From assembly GCA_031422295.1 (NCBI GenBank), contig JANOQM010000069.1, positions 1 through 5,767 of the forward strand: a DNA stretch of 5,767 nucleotides. Reading direction: 5' to 3'. Of the stretch, positions 4,881 through 5,767 are shown in pieces (the stretch's first letter is position 1; the number at the start of each line of letters is the position of its first letter). Under the pieces are notes generated by a model. That model was not told where the DNA came from. It did no database searches and was given only the letters and a program-made list of their open reading frames with translations. The DNA is from JANOMH01 sp031422295 (GTDB lineage Bacteria > Pseudomonadota > Alphaproteobacteria > Rhodobacterales > Rhodobacteraceae). The translations under genes were made by a program, and so were the position numbers.

Positions 4881-4906
4881 GTAAGGTGGGTTTAAACCCA
4901 CCCTAC
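4881..4906 (-). repeat. 26-nt palindrome, REP-like copy 4
   Basis: On the minus strand this reads GTAG, then a stem GGTGGGT / ACCCACC around a TTAA loop, then TTAC. The single difference from copy 3 turns an A-T pair into a G-T wobble in the sense RNA, so the hairpin still forms fully in the operon transcript. It starts 7 nt after the rpmD stop. Orientation is assigned from the GTAG foot, which is typical of REP elements linked to RAYT transposases; that link is inference. Confidence 0.8.
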
Positions 4907-4913
4907 TATTGGC

Positions 4914-5102
4914 TTACCCGCGCTCTTCGATGATCTCGACGAGGTGCGGAATGCTGTAGACCATGCCACGGACCGAAGGTGTATCCTCCAGCTCGCGGGT
5001 CTTGTGCATCTTGTTCAGGCCCAACCCGATCAGGGTCCGGCGCTGCACGGCGGGGCGGCGGATCGGCGAGGCGATCTGCTTGACGACAATCGTTTTTGCC
5101 AT
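4914..5102 (-). CDS. rpmD: 50S ribosomal protein L30
   Basis: A 62-residue protein, the expected size for bacterial L30 (about 60). It opens with AKTIVVKQIASPIRRP, followed by the family core QRRTLIGLGLNKMHKTRELEDTPSVRGM and a C-terminal VEIIEE helix end. L30 is a small, non-universal 50S protein. The start is fixed by GGAGG at 5111-5115, 8 nt upstream. That Shine-Dalgarno lies inside the final codons of rpsE, and the two genes are separated by only 3 nt, which suggests coupled translation. Downstream the packing stops: 160 nt with two palindromic repeats separate it from rplO, although the two genes normally sit close together in this operon. Confidence 0.97.
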   Translation of the reverse strand: MAKTIVVKQIASPIRRPAVQRRTLIGLGLNKMHKTRELEDTPSVRGMVYSIPHLVEIIEERG

Positions 5103-5105
5103 GGC

Positions 5106-5675
5106 TTATGCCTCCACCGCTTCGAGGGCGGGTTCAGCAGCTTCGCCCGGCTTGCGCAGGATATCAGCCACCTTCTTGCCCCGACGCTGGGCGACGGAGC
5201 GGGGCGACTGTTCTTTCATCAGCCCGTCCATCGTAGCGCGGATCATGTTGTAGGGGTTCGTCGAGCCCAGCGATTTGGACACAACGTCCTGCACACCCAG
5301 CATTTCGAACACGGCGCGCATCGGACCACCGGCAATGATGCCGGTGCCCGGAACGGCGGCGCGCATCACCACACGACCGGCGCCATGGCGCCCTTCCATG
5401 TCGTGGTGCAGGGTCCGGCCCTCGCGCAATTGCACGCGGATCATCTGACGCTTGGCCTGTTCAGTAGCCTTGCGGATCGCCTCGGGGACCTCTTTGGCCT
5501 TGCCCTTGCCATATCCGACACGGCCCTTTTGGTCGCCCACAACGACAAGCGCTGCAAAGCCAAAGCGTTTGCCGCCCTTCACCGTTTTGGACACGCGGTT
5601 GATTGCGACCAGACGGTCGGCAAACTCGGGTGCGGCCTCTTCGCGGCGATCCCGACGTGGTTCACGTTCTGCCAT
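5106..5675 (-). CDS. rpsE: 30S ribosomal protein S5
   Basis: A 189-residue protein with the two S5 domains. The N-terminal double-stranded-RNA-binding-like domain spans about residues 20-85 and includes the signature GRVGYGKGKAKEVPEAI at 51-67. The C-terminal S5 domain spans about 97-170, with VPGTGIIAGGPMRAVFE and the SLGSTNPYNMIRAT segment. S5 is a 30S body protein that affects decoding accuracy and contributes to the mRNA entry site. A charged N-terminal extension (residues 1-18) and an acidic, Ala-rich tail (about 176-189) make it longer than the E. coli protein (about 167 residues), as is usual in alphaproteobacteria. The ATG is set by AAGGAG at 5683-5688 with a 7-nt spacer. It lies 11 nt after rplR and 3 nt before rpmD, so the three are almost certainly cotranscribed and probably translationally coupled. 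Confidence 0.98.
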   Translation of the reverse strand: MAEREPRRDRREEAAPEFADRLVAINRVSKTVKGGKRFGFAALVVVGDQKGRVGYGKGKAKEVPEAIRKATEQAKRQMIRVQLREGRTLHHDMEGRHGAGRVVMRAAVPGTGIIAGGPMRAVFEMLGVQDVVSKSLGSTNPYNMIRATMDGLMKEQSPRSVAQRRGKKVADILRKPGEAAEPALEAVEA

Positions 5676-5686
5676 TCGTCTGCTCC

Positions 5687-5767
5687 TTAAATCTTTAGCC
5701 CAGCTTCACGCGCAGCGTCGGCTAATGCCTTGACCTTGCCATGAAACAGGAAACCGCCACGGTCGAA
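5687..5767 (-). CDS. rplR: 50S ribosomal protein L18, C-terminal end only
   Basis: Only the last 26 codons and a TAA stop are inside the window; the gene continues past the right edge. The visible residues start FDRGGFLFHGKVKALADAAR, which is the conserved C-terminal end of bacterial L18 (the FDRGG...HGRVKALADAAREGGL block). L18 binds 5S rRNA and helps place it in the 50S central protuberance. Its position directly before rpsE is the standard spc-operon order. The stop codon overlaps the Shine-Dalgarno of rpsE (TAAGGAG), leaving 11 nt between the genes. The last residue is Ile where I would expect Phe in many relatives, a minor variation. The identification rests on a short segment plus context, and both agree. 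Confidence 0.93.
   Translation of the reverse strand, partial: FDRGGFLFHGKVKALADAAREAGLKI

Noticed and set aside
4944..5690. 248-codon open frame on the plus strand opposite rpmD and rpsE
   Set aside because: It is antisense to two well-identified ribosomal protein genes, and its His/Ala/Leu-rich translation shows no family resemblance.
1..5767. CRISPR array, insertion sequence, tRNA or rRNA gene
   Set aside because: The only repeats are four short palindromic units, without regular spacers or an array. No transposase reading frame, cloverleaf or rRNA segment was seen.

Overview
This window is a stretch of the conserved bacterial ribosomal-protein super-operon (spc operon running into the alpha operon), with all nine genes read from the minus strand. 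In transcription order, from high to low coordinate, they are rplR (only its last 26 codons), rpsE, rpmD, rplO, secY, adk, rpsM, rpsK and rpoA. The protein sequences, the adk gene between secY and rpsM, the lack of rpmJ before rpsM, the lack of rpsD between rpsK and rpoA and the moderately GC-rich codon use point to an alphaproteobacterium. A Rhodobacterales (Roseobacter-like) organism is the most likely source, but that placement is inferred from remembered family patterns, not from a search.

Layout: rplR, rpsE and rpmD are packed with gaps of 11 and 3 nt, and the Shine-Dalgarno sequences lie over or just before the upstream stop codons. A 160-nt gap then separates rpmD from rplO and holds two nearly identical 26-nt palindromes. 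A 106-nt gap with a strong hairpin separates rplO from secY. secY and adk overlap by 4 nt (ATGA). A 172-nt leader with a ladder of mutually complementary GGTTC/GAACC segments precedes rpsM, which starts with GTG. rpsM and rpsK are 12 nt apart. A 114-nt gap with a 10-bp hairpin precedes rpoA. The window ends 51 nt past rpoA, inside an inverted pair of palindromic repeats; the gene after rpoA (rplQ would be expected) is not visible.

The genes supply core gene-expression machinery: 30S proteins S5, S13 and S11, 50S proteins L18, L30 and L15, the SecY protein-export channel, adenylate kinase and the alpha subunit of RNA polymerase. All look intact apart from the cut-off rplR.

The non-routine content lies between the genes. 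Four palindromic units at both ends of the window appear to be one dispersed REP-like family with a GTAG foot. The stems of the two subtypes differ at two base pairs, and both changes are compensatory (C-G to T-A and G-C to T-A). Every gap longer than 100 nt contains a strong hairpin or palindrome, and none of the tight gaps does. I see no mobile-element gene, CRISPR array, tRNA or rRNA here and no new protein system; the coding content is standard.
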